A stretch of DNA of 33,213 nucleotides, from assembly GCA_947476465.1 (NCBI GenBank), contig CANJQN010000051.1, positions 1 to 33,213 of the forward strand, read 5' to 3'. The stretch comes from Comamonadaceae bacterium. Lineage in GTDB: Bacteria; Pseudomonadota; Gammaproteobacteria; Burkholderiales; Burkholderiaceae_C. The notes beneath the pieces were generated by a model that saw nothing but the letters and a program-made list of their open reading frames with translations, had not been told where the DNA came from and ran no database searches. Of this stretch, positions 26,512 to 33,213 are shown one piece after another. The position numbers were made by a program, and so were the translations under genes. The stretch's first letter is position 1. Every line of letters starts with the position of its first letter.

Positions 26512-27626
26512 TTAACGGCCCCATCCGCGCCCGTGCGGCGCTCCTGGTAGACCGTCACCTTCTGGCCCGGCGACAGCACGTGCACACCGGCGGTCACCAC
26601 CTGCATGCCCGGCTGCAGCCCCTGCGACACCACCACCTCGTTGCCGTCGGTGGTGGCGATTCGCACCGGCTGCGACTTCACCGTCATGGTGGCCGGATCG
26701 AGCACCCAAACCGCGCTGCCCGCGCCTTCCTGGCGCAGCGCGCTGGTGGGTAGCTTGAGCACCGGCATGCCGGCGATGCCCATGCCCTTGGGCGTCACGT
26801 AGACGGTGGAACCCAACGCGGGCGGGCGCTCGGCGGGCAAGGCCACCTTCACCTGGAAGGTGCGCGTGACCGGGTCGGCGCTGGCCGACACCTCGCGCAC
26901 ACGGCCGGCCAGCATGCGGTTGTCGGACCACAGGCGCACCGAGACCTCGGCGCCCGCACGGATGGCGGCGACCTTGTCCTCCGGCACCGAAAAGACCGCG
27001 TCGCGCGGGCCGTCCTGGGCAATCCGCACCACCGGCGTGCCGGCGGCCACCACCTGCCCCACTTCGGCCTCGACCGCCGTCACCACGCCCGACACCGGCG
27101 CCACCAAACGGGCGTAGCCGGCCTGGTTGCCCTGCGCCGACAGCTGCGCCTTGGCTTGTTCGAGCTGGGCCTCGGCCGCCTTGAGGGTGGTTTCGCGGCG
27201 CTCGATCTCGGCACCGCTGATGAAGTTCTGCTCACGCAGTTGCACATACCGGCGCAGGTCGGCGGCGGCCAGGTCACGCTGGGTGGTCGCGGCGGACACC
27301 TGGGCCCGGGCCGCGTCGGCGGCCAGTTGAAAATCTTGCGGGTCGATCTGCGCCAGCAACTCGCCGGCCTTGACGCGCCGCCCGGCTTCGGCCCGGCGCT
27401 CGATGATCTTGCCGCCCACCTGAAAGCCCACCCGGCTTTCCACCCGAGGCCGCACCTCGGCGGCATATTCGAGCGTGGTGCCGTAGCCACTGGGCGCCAC
27501 GGTCATCAGCTTGACCGCCCGCACCGGCTCGGGCGTCGGCGCGGGCTTGCCGCAGGCGGCCAAGGCCAGCAGGCTGGCGAGCATCAGGGGCCACATCGGG
27601 TGGCGCTTCAATGGTTGATCGGACAT
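26508..27626 (-). CDS. RND efflux periplasmic adaptor lipoprotein (membrane fusion protein)
   Basis: The 372-residue adaptor links the permease to an outer-membrane channel. The start at MSDQPLKRH (27624-27626) gives a normal lipoprotein signal with lipobox LAAC (Cys25), so it is anchored in the inner membrane. The order is lipoyl half-motif (VGGKIIERRAEAGRRVKAGE), long alpha-helical hairpin (about 105-165), second lipoyl half (ARLVAPVSGVVTAVEAEVGQ), beta barrel and membrane-proximal part. A start 13 codons upstream is possible but extends past the signal peptide. A TetR-type palindrome lies 65 bp upstream, probably the operator controlling this pair. Confidence 0.93.
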   Translation of the reverse strand: MSDQPLKRHPMWPLMLASLLALAACGKPAPTPEPVRAVKLMTVAPSGYGTTLEYAAEVRPRVESRVGFQVGGKIIERRAEAGRRVKAGELLAQIDPQDFQLAADAARAQVSAATTQRDLAAADLRRYVQLREQNFISGAEIERRETTLKAAEAQLEQAKAQLSAQGNQAGYARLVAPVSGVVTAVEAEVGQVVAAGTPVVRIAQDGPRDAVFSVPEDKVAAIRAGAEVSVRLWSDNRMLAGRVREVSASADPVTRTFQVKVALPAERPPALGSTVYVTPKGMGIAGMPVLKLPTSALRQEGAGSAVWVLDPATMTVKSQPVRIATTDGNEVVVSQGLQPGMQVVTAGVHVLSPGQKVTVYQERRTGADGAVK

Positions 27627-27690
27627 GGAAGGCTCAGGGAAGAAAACCGCCGGGGCGGAACGCACGCGGGCAATGCCCGACGCACTAATG

Positions 27691-27704
27691 ACTGACCGGT
27701 TAGT
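27691..27704. promoter_or_regulatory. TetR-type operator between the efflux pair and hpnC
   Basis: ACTGACCGGTTAGT is a palindrome with a single mismatched pair, and looks like operators of TetR/AcrR-family repressors that control RND pumps in this group of bacteria. It lies 65 bp upstream of the adaptor gene and 45-58 bp upstream of hpnC. No TetR-family gene is in the window, so the repressor is encoded elsewhere. Repression of the efflux genes is the likelier role; an effect on hpnC is possible. Confidence 0.55.
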
Positions 27705-27748
27705 AATCTAGAGGTTGAGTCGAGGTGCTGTCAAGCGACAATCGTGGC

Positions 27749-28627
27749 GTGACTGTGCCTTCTGCCGTCGGCCCGCAAGGGGTCGACCACTACGAAAACT
27801 TTCCCGTCGCCTCCTGGTTGTGCCCGCCCGCGCTGCGGCCAGCGGTCGTGGCCATCTACGGCTTTGCCCGCACCGCCGACGATATTGCGGACGAGGGTGA
27901 CGCCGATGCGGCCACGCGGCTGGCGCTGCTGGCGGAATATGGGTTGCGCTTGCGCGCCTGCGCCACTGGCCAGGTCGACGCCAGCGATGACCGCTGGCCG
28001 GGCGTGTTCCAGCCGCTGGCCGCGGCCATCGAGCGCCACGCATTGCCGGTTTCGCTGCTGACCGACTTGCTCAGCGCCTTCACCCAGGACGTCGAGCGCA
28101 CCCGCGACGCTCGCGGCTATGCCGACCGGGCTGACCTGCTCGACTACTGCCGCCGCTCCGCCAACCCCGTCGGCCGCCTGCTGCTGCACCTGTACGGCCG
28201 CACCAGCGCACGGGCCCTGGCCGAGAGCGACCATGTCTGCACCGCCTTGCAATTGATCAACTTCTGGCAGGACATCAGCATCGACCTGCCGCGCGGCCGC
28301 CGCTACCTGCCCGACGCCGACCTGATCGCCCATGGCATCGACCCGGCCACCCCCGCCCAGTGGCCAACGCACCCGCGCGCGCCCGCGCTGGTGCGCTCGC
28401 TGGCCGAGTGGGCGCGCGAGCTGATGCTGGCCGGCAGCCCCATCGTCCACCGCGTGCCCGGGCGCGCCGGCTGGGAACTGCGCGCCGTGGTGCAAGGGGG
28501 ACTGCGCATTCTCGACAAGATCGAGCACCAGGGTTTCGACACCTTCACCCGGCGCCCGCGCATCGGCGCCGCCGACACGCCCCTGATGCTGTGGCGCTGC
28601 CTGCGCATGAAACAATCGCGGTCATGA
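27749..28627 (+). CDS. hpnC: HpnC, hydroxysqualene synthase
   Basis: HpnC converts presqualene diphosphate into hydroxysqualene, the second step in the three-enzyme bacterial squalene route. It belongs to the squalene/phytoene synthase fold; acidic motifs are TADDIADEGD (about 42-51) and NFWQDISIDLPRGRRYLP (about 168-185). Start choice is open: GTG at 27749, with GTG at 27725 and 27755 also in frame; I chose 27749 because the conserved part begins at GVDHYENFPVAS. It overlaps hpnD by four bases. Cytoplasmic, probably membrane-associated because of its lipid substrates. No shc, crt or other hopanoid gene is in the window. Confidence 0.92.
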   Translation: MTVPSAVGPQGVDHYENFPVASWLCPPALRPAVVAIYGFARTADDIADEGDADAATRLALLAEYGLRLRACATGQVDASDDRWPGVFQPLAAAIERHALPVSLLTDLLSAFTQDVERTRDARGYADRADLLDYCRRSANPVGRLLLHLYGRTSARALAESDHVCTALQLINFWQDISIDLPRGRRYLPDADLIAHGIDPATPAQWPTHPRAPALVRSLAEWARELMLAGSPIVHRVPGRAGWELRAVVQGGLRILDKIEHQGFDTFTRRPRIGAADTPLMLWRCLRMKQSRS

Positions 28628-29463
28628 CGCCCGAGCAATACGTGCAGGACAAGGCCGCCGCCTCCGGCAGCAGCTTCTATTACGCCTTCCTGTTCCTGCC
28701 CCAGCGGCGGCGTCAGGCCATCACCGCCTTCTATGCCTTCTGCCGCGAGGTCGACGACGTGGTCGACGAAGTGACCGACCCCACCGTAGCCGCCAACAAG
28801 CTGGCCTGGTGGCGCCGCGAGGTGGCCCAGGCCTTCGCCGCACAGCCCACCCATCCGGTGATGAAGGCCCTGATGCCCTGCGCGGCGGAATTCGCCATCA
28901 CGCCCGCCCACCTGCTGGCCGTGATCGAGGGCTGCGAGATGGACCTGTCGCAGAACCGCTACCTCGACTTCCCCGCACTTGAGCGCTACTGCCACCTGGT
29001 GGCCGGCGTCGTGGGCGAGGTGGCCGCGCGCATCTTCGGGCAGACGCAGCCGCAGACCACCGCCTTCGCGCACCGCCTGGGCCTGGCCTTCCAGCTCACG
29101 AACATCATCCGCGACGTGGGCGAGGACGCGATGCGCGGGCGCATCTACCTGCCCATCGACGAGCTGCAGCGTTTTGAAGTCAAGGCCCACGAGATCACCC
29201 AGCGTGATTATTCCGAGCGCTTCGCAGCCCTCATGAAGTTCCAGGCCGAGCGCGCGCACCGCGTGTACGACGAAGCCATGGCCCTGCTGCCGGCGGCCGA
29301 CCGCCGCAGCCAGAAGCCCGGACTGATGATGGCCAGCATCTACCGCACCCTGTTGCGCGAGATCGAGGCCGACAACTTCCGGGTGCTGCACCAGCGCACC
29401 AGCCTCACGCCCCTGCGCAAGTTCTGGCTGGCCTGGAAGGTGCAGGCCCTCGGCCGCCTCTGA
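28624..29463 (+). CDS. hpnD: HpnD, presqualene diphosphate synthase
   Basis: HpnD condenses two farnesyl diphosphates to presqualene diphosphate, the first step of the pathway. The 279-residue protein has both Asp-rich motifs that bind the Mg-diphosphate: REVDDVVDEV (41-50) and NIIRDVGEDAMRGRIYLP (160-177). Its ATG overlaps the stop of hpnC (ATGA) and its own stop overlaps the hpnE start (TGATG), so the three genes form one translationally coupled operon. Confidence 0.95.
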   Translation: MTPEQYVQDKAAASGSSFYYAFLFLPQRRRQAITAFYAFCREVDDVVDEVTDPTVAANKLAWWRREVAQAFAAQPTHPVMKALMPCAAEFAITPAHLLAVIEGCEMDLSQNRYLDFPALERYCHLVAGVVGEVAARIFGQTQPQTTAFAHRLGLAFQLTNIIRDVGEDAMRGRIYLPIDELQRFEVKAHEITQRDYSERFAALMKFQAERAHRVYDEAMALLPAADRRSQKPGLMMASIYRTLLREIEADNFRVLHQRTSLTPLRKFWLAWKVQALGRL

Positions 29464-30779
29464 TGGCGCGCCTGGCCGTCATCGGCGCTGGCTGGGCCGG
29501 CCTGGCGGCGGCCGTGCAAGCGGTGCAGGCCGGTCATGCGGTGACCTTGTACGAGGCGGCGCGCACAGCAGGCGGGCGCGCCCGCACCGTCCAGGCGCAG
29601 CTGCCTTCGGGCGAGGCCATCGCGCTGGACAACGGCCAGCACATTCTGATCGGCGCCTACCGCCAGACCTTGTCGCTGATGCAAACGGTGGGTGTGCAGC
29701 CGGCGCAGGTGCTGCACGCCATGCCCCTGGCCTTGCGCGACACGCAGGGGCGCGGGCTGGCCCTGCCAGCCTGGCCGCCGCCCTTCGATGCCGCCTGGGG
29801 CATCGCCACGGCGCGGGGGTGGCACGCCAGCGACAAGCTGTCCCTGCTGGGGGCCTCGCTGCGCTGGCGCGCCACCGGGTTTCGCACGCCGCCGGGTCAG
29901 ACCGTCGCGCAGCTGTGCGCCGGCCTGTCCGCGCGCGTGCGGCGCGAACTGATCGAGCCGTTGTGCGTGTCGGCCCTGAACACGCCCGCCGAGCGTGCCT
30001 GCGGCCAGGTGTTTCTGCGGGTGCTGCGCGATTCGCTGTTTGGCCAGGGTTGGGGCGGCTGGGGCGCGTCATGGCTGCTGCTGCCGCGCGCGCCGCTGGG
30101 CGCCTTGTTTCCCGAGGCCGCGCTCGCCTGGTTGGCCGACCGCGGGGCCGCGCTGCGCACCGGCGTGCGGGTGCGCCAGCTCACCTTCGAGCGCGACGCC
30201 TGGTCGGTCGATAGCGAGTCATTCGGTGAGTCGTTCAGCGAATCCTTCGACCAGGTGCTGCTGGCCCTGCCCGTAGCCGAGACCGCCCGCCTGGTGCCAG
30301 CGGACGGAACCGGCGCAGCCTGGGTGCATGACGCGCAGGCCCTGCGGCACGAGGCCATCACCACCGTCTACGCAACGGGCGGGCCGCGCCTGTCGCACCC
30401 GCTGCTGACCCTGGCCAACGGCCCCGGCGCGCCCGCGCAGTTCGTGTTCGACCGCAGCCAGCTGGGCGGCCCGCCCGGCCTGCTGGCCTTCGTGATCAGC
30501 GCCAGCCAGGGGGACCGTGCGACGCTCGAAAGCGCCGTGCTGGCACAGGCCAGTGCGCTGGGCTGGAACGGCCTGCAACCGCTGCTGACCGTCGTCGAAA
30601 AACGCGCCACTTTCGCCTGCACGCCCGGCCTGCGCCGGCCGGGCATCGCGATTGCGCCCGGCTTGTGGGCCTGCGGCGATTATGTCGAAGGCCCCTACCC
30701 CGCCACGCTGGAAGGCGCGGTGATGTCGGCCCAGCAGGCAGTGGCCGCGATCAGGTCAGAAGATCACATAGCTCGGTGA
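29463..30779 (+). CDS. hpnE: HpnE, FAD-dependent hydroxysqualene dehydroxylase
   Basis: HpnE reduces hydroxysqualene to squalene, completing the route. The 438-residue flavoprotein starts with the dinucleotide-binding motif VIGAGWAGLAA (6-16) and the family's GGRART block, and ends with the second FAD motif (ACGDYVEGPYPATLEGAVMS). It resembles phytoene-desaturase-type amine oxidases. The last 29 bp overlap the end of the HAD gene on the other strand, so the two messages are complementary at their 3' ends. Confidence 0.95.
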   Translation: MARLAVIGAGWAGLAAAVQAVQAGHAVTLYEAARTAGGRARTVQAQLPSGEAIALDNGQHILIGAYRQTLSLMQTVGVQPAQVLHAMPLALRDTQGRGLALPAWPPPFDAAWGIATARGWHASDKLSLLGASLRWRATGFRTPPGQTVAQLCAGLSARVRRELIEPLCVSALNTPAERACGQVFLRVLRDSLFGQGWGGWGASWLLLPRAPLGALFPEAALAWLADRGAALRTGVRVRQLTFERDAWSVDSESFGESFSESFDQVLLALPVAETARLVPADGTGAAWVHDAQALRHEAITTVYATGGPRLSHPLLTLANGPGAPAQFVFDRSQLGGPPGLLAFVISASQGDRATLESAVLAQASALGWNGLQPLLTVVEKRATFACTPGLRRPGIAIAPGLWACGDYVEGPYPATLEGAVMSAQQAVAAIRSEDHIAR

Positions 30780-31446
30780 GGCTGTAGCACTCGAAGTCGG
30801 GCTGCACGTCGTCGCGCGGCCAGAGCGCCTCGTTGCGGTTGACCCAGACGGTCTGCATGCCGGCATTGCGCGCGCCCAGCACGTCCAGCAGCACGTCGTC
30901 GCCGATGTGCAGCACTTCGTCGGGCCGCACGTCGGCGGCGCCAGCGGCCGCATGGAAGATGCGTGCATCGGGCTTGCCCACGCCGAAATCGAACGCGTTG
31001 ATCGACGCGCGGAAAAACCGTGCCAGGCCGATGCGCCCCACATCAGCATTGCCGTTGGACAGGCTCACCATGGGAAAGCGCCCGGCCAGGAACTCCAGCG
31101 CCGGCAAGGCGTCGTCGAACAGGGTCACGCGCTGGCGTTCGGCGAAGAACAGCTCGAACGCGGGCTCGGCCAGCAGCGGGTTCTCGCCAGCGCGCTGCAA
31201 GGCCAGGCGAATCGACTCGCGGCGCAGCGCCGACATGTCGTGCTTGAGGTCGGGGCGGCGCTGCGCCATGTGCTCGCGGATCTCGCGCAGCGAATGCGGC
31301 GACGACCACATGGCAGCGGCCAGGGGCGCATGGTGCACCAGCCACTCGTGCAGCACCTTTTCGGCGCGCTCGATGGTCGGCCAGATCGGCCAGAGGGTGT
31401 CGTCCAGGTCGATGGAAATCGCCTGGATACGTTGCAGGTCAAGCAT
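30751..31446 (-). CDS. HAD-superfamily hydrolase
   Basis: The 231-residue soluble enzyme has the four HAD motifs: Asp13 and Asp15 in SIDLDDTLWP, the Ser in VSLSNGN (about 128-130), Lys158 in GVGKPDARIF, and the acidic pair in HIGDDVLLDV (183-184). It should be a small-molecule phosphatase of the subclass with a helical cap. The substrate is not clear from motifs. It is divergent from hemH with only 17 bp between the starts, so their promoters overlap or lie inside the neighbouring gene, and its 3' end overlaps hpnE by 29 bp. Confidence 0.88.
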   Translation of the reverse strand: MLDLQRIQAISIDLDDTLWPIWPTIERAEKVLHEWLVHHAPLAAAMWSSPHSLREIREHMAQRRPDLKHDMSALRRESIRLALQRAGENPLLAEPAFELFFAERQRVTLFDDALPALEFLAGRFPMVSLSNGNADVGRIGLARFFRASINAFDFGVGKPDARIFHAAAGAADVRPDEVLHIGDDVLLDVLGARNAGMQTVWVNRNEALWPRDDVQPDFECYSLTELCDLLT

Positions 31447-31463
31447 GCAGGCGAGAATACCTG

Positions 31464-32573
31464 ATGCCTTCCGTTCTCCCCTTTCGCCAAGAGCCCGCGC
31501 ACGCCCATGGCCAGGCCGTCGTCACCGGCATCCTGCTGTGCAACCTCGGCACCCCCGACGCCCCCACCGCGGCGGCCGTACGCCGTTACCTGCGCGAGTT
31601 TCTGAGTGATCCGCGCGTGGTCGAGATCCCGCGCGCGGTTTGGCTGCCCCTGCTGTACGGTGTCATCCTGCCGCTGCGTTCGGGCAAGTCAGCCGCCAAG
31701 TACGCCAGCGTCTGGAGCGCCGAGGGCTCACCACTGGCCGTGCATACCGCTCGCCAGGCCACCCGGCTGCAAGAGGCGCTCATCCTGCAGGGCCACGACG
31801 TGCGCGTGCGCCATGCCATGCGCTATGGCAACCCGTCCATGGCATCGCAGCTCGACGCGCTCAAAGCCGACGGCTGCGACCGCATCCTGGTGCTGCCGGC
31901 CTACCCGCAGTATTCGGGCACCACCACCGCCAGCATCTTTGACGCCGTGGGCGCCTGGGGCGAGCGCACCCGCAGCCTGCCCGAGCTGCGCTTCGTCAAC
32001 CGCTACCACGACGACCCCGGCTACATCGACGCCCTGGCCGCCCGCATCGAGGCGCACTGGCAGGCGAACGGCTCGCCCGATCACCTGGTGCTGAGCTTTC
32101 ACGGCGTGCCAGAGCGCACGCTGCACCTGGGTGACCCGTATCACTGCGAATGCCACAAGACCGCGCGCCTGCTGGCCACAAGGCTGGGCCTGTCCAAGGG
32201 CCAGTGGACGTTGACCTTTCAATCGCGCTTTGGCAAGGCCAAGTGGCTTGAGCCTTACACCGAACCCACCCTCGTCGCCCTGGCCCAGCGCGGCCTGGCG
32301 CGGGTGGACGTGGCCTGTCCGGGCTTTACCAGTGATTGCCTGGAGACGCTGGAGGAGATCGGCATGGAGGCGCGCACCGCCTTCCTGACCGCTGGCGGCA
32401 AGGCGTTCCACGCCATCGAATGCCTCAACGCCGATCCGGCCTGGATCGACGCCCTGGCGGCAATCGCGGTGCGGCATCTGGCGGGCTGGCCGACCCGGGT
32501 GCACGAGTACCCGGATGAGGGGCAGCGGGCAGCGTCGCGAGAGGCGGCGTTGGCGCTGGGGGCGAAGGACTGA
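31464..32573 (+). CDS. hemH: Ferrochelatase, last step of haem synthesis
   Basis: The enzyme inserts ferrous iron into protoporphyrin IX. The 369-residue protein opens with the family block ILLCNLGTPDAPT, and has the catalytic histidine in LSFHGVPERT and the acidic metal-site helix in CPGFTSDCLETLEEIGMEA. The substrate-pocket motif YPQYSGTTTASIFDAV is intact. It begins 17 bp from the divergent HAD gene, with a modest ribosome binding site (AGGCGAGA). In many betaproteobacteria hemH neighbours hrcA; the window ends before that can be seen. Confidence 0.97.
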   Translation: MPSVLPFRQEPAHAHGQAVVTGILLCNLGTPDAPTAAAVRRYLREFLSDPRVVEIPRAVWLPLLYGVILPLRSGKSAAKYASVWSAEGSPLAVHTARQATRLQEALILQGHDVRVRHAMRYGNPSMASQLDALKADGCDRILVLPAYPQYSGTTTASIFDAVGAWGERTRSLPELRFVNRYHDDPGYIDALAARIEAHWQANGSPDHLVLSFHGVPERTLHLGDPYHCECHKTARLLATRLGLSKGQWTLTFQSRFGKAKWLEPYTEPTLVALAQRGLARVDVACPGFTSDCLETLEEIGMEARTAFLTAGGKAFHAIECLNADPAWIDALAAIAVRHLAGWPTRVHEYPDEGQRAASREAALALGAKD

Positions 32574-33058
32574 TGGGGCCGTGACGCGGCGGGCATGCGA
32601 GCGACTCGTTTGGTTTGGCTCACGGTCGGCTCGGTTTGTTGAAGTTGCTGCGTTGGGTAGGCGGTTGGCTCGTTTCGTTGAAGTGACAGCGCGCCGGGCA
32701 TGCGGCACGGGCCCGTCGGCTTCACTGCGGGGGCCCTTCGGGCTTCCCGACGTGCTCGGTCGCTGCGGGCCCGCTCGGCAACTCGGCCCTGTGGGCCTCA
32801 AACACGCCTCGCTTTTCGCCCGCATCGCCCTGCGCGCGTCGGCCCCGCAGAGGCGCCGCCGTACCCGTGCCGCACGCCCAACGCTTCTTCGCGCGAGTCG
32901 TTTCACGTCTGGCTTTGTGCAAGAGCGCGATGGTGAAAGGCCCGCACACGGTTTGCCCTTTCGCTTTCGCGGCCTCGTCATTCCCGCGAAGGCGCACTGG
33001 TGTCCGGAATAAATTGATCGGGTGATACAAAGACAAAGGGGCGGCCTCGGTGGAATTT
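32574..33058. repeat. Interspersed, repeat-derived DNA without genes
   Basis: No gene fits here. A degenerate tandem pattern is seen at the start: GGCTCGGTTTGTTGAAGTT (about 32630) and GGCTCGTTTCGTTGAAGTG (about 32667), each with a nearby GGGCATGCG. The following GC-rich block (about 32700-32880), when translated, gives a peptide containing RGVFEAHRAELPSGPAATEH on the minus strand. I recognise that from many falsely annotated frames in Comamonadaceae genomes, so I take it to be a dispersed repeat family. TCATTCCCGCGAAGGCG near 32980 is another repeat-like word. Confidence 0.55.
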
Positions 33059-33129
33059 CCGTTCACCCTGAGCCTGTCGAAGGGCATGCGAGTGCAAGTG
33101 CGAGGCTTCGACAGGCTCAGCCCGAACGG
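33059..33129. repeat. REP-like inverted repeat
   Basis: A 24-base arm (33059-33082, containing CTGAGCCTGTCGAAG) and its near-complement (33106-33129, containing CTTCGACAGGCTCAG) differ in three places and flank a 23-base loop. This motif with TTCGACAGGCTCAG is a very common dispersed palindrome in Burkholderiales chromosomes (from memory). The remaining 84 bases to the window edge hold nothing I can identify. Confidence 0.75.
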
Positions 33130-33213
33130 TGAGTGAGCTCAGCCCCAACGGTTGGTAGACGCTGTGGCAATGGCACGCGGCGTGGCTCATGCAAACAGCC
33201 CCCGTTGACGGGC

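Noticed and set aside
32515..33012. 165-codon frame after hemH as a gene
   Set aside because: It starts inside hemH, covers dispersed repeat DNA, and its translation is Arg-rich with no domain; I recall similar false calls in related genomes.

Overview
The window looks like chromosomal DNA of a betaproteobacterium of order Burkholderiales, most probably family Comamonadaceae. The grounds are the very GC-rich chromosomal part, the tig-clpP-clpX-lon block, the hpnCDE squalene genes, and interspersed repeats at the right edge that I associate with that family. I cannot name a genus from sequence alone.

Positions 1-11934 are mobile DNA inserted in a tRNA-Cys gene. About 409 bp at the left edge (1-409) recur at 11526-11934, each copy holding the 5' part of the same tyrosine integrase gene, its upstream region and the 3' half of tRNA-Cys. 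This is the signature of tandem integrations: element A (only its integrase-proximal end is visible) followed by element B (about 410-11934, 11.5 kb). Element B has a compositionally ordinary half (570-6158: a DUF6641-like gene, small unknown genes, a second catalytic-domain-only tyrosine recombinase, a 323-aa unknown gene, and a two-gene unit ending in a clamp-loader-like AAA+ ATPase) and an AT-rich half (6243-10155: an unknown gene, then three genes for exported proteins, including a Sel1-repeat protein translationally coupled to a 546-aa unknown secreted protein). The integrase (10475-11737) lies next to tRNA-Cys. I see no conjugation, capsid, polymerase or sliding-clamp gene. The AAA+/partner unit, the GTTGC/GCAAC repeat region upstream of 1947, and the attenuator-like leader at 4432-4485 are the least explained parts.

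From 11891 rightward the chromosome is conserved: tRNA-Cys, tRNA-Gly, then lon, clpX, clpP and tig on the minus strand (protein quality control). Next come a DUF4010/MgtC-type membrane protein, a sulfate-binding protein, a decayed region where the remains of a GAF-containing hybrid histidine kinase are fused to the remains of cysteine synthase, a phytanoyl-CoA dioxygenase-like gene, tRNA-Leu, and an RND efflux pair (lipoprotein adaptor plus permease). A TetR-type palindrome lies between the efflux pair and the divergent hpnC-hpnD-hpnE operon, which converts farnesyl diphosphate to squalene. A HAD hydrolase gene overlaps the end of hpnE on the opposite strand and is divergent from hemH (ferrochelatase). 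The last 640 bp carry no gene and consist of interspersed repeats, including a REP-like inverted repeat.

Housekeeping calls rest on visible motifs and are firm. The functions of most genes in element B are unknown and are described only by what can be seen.
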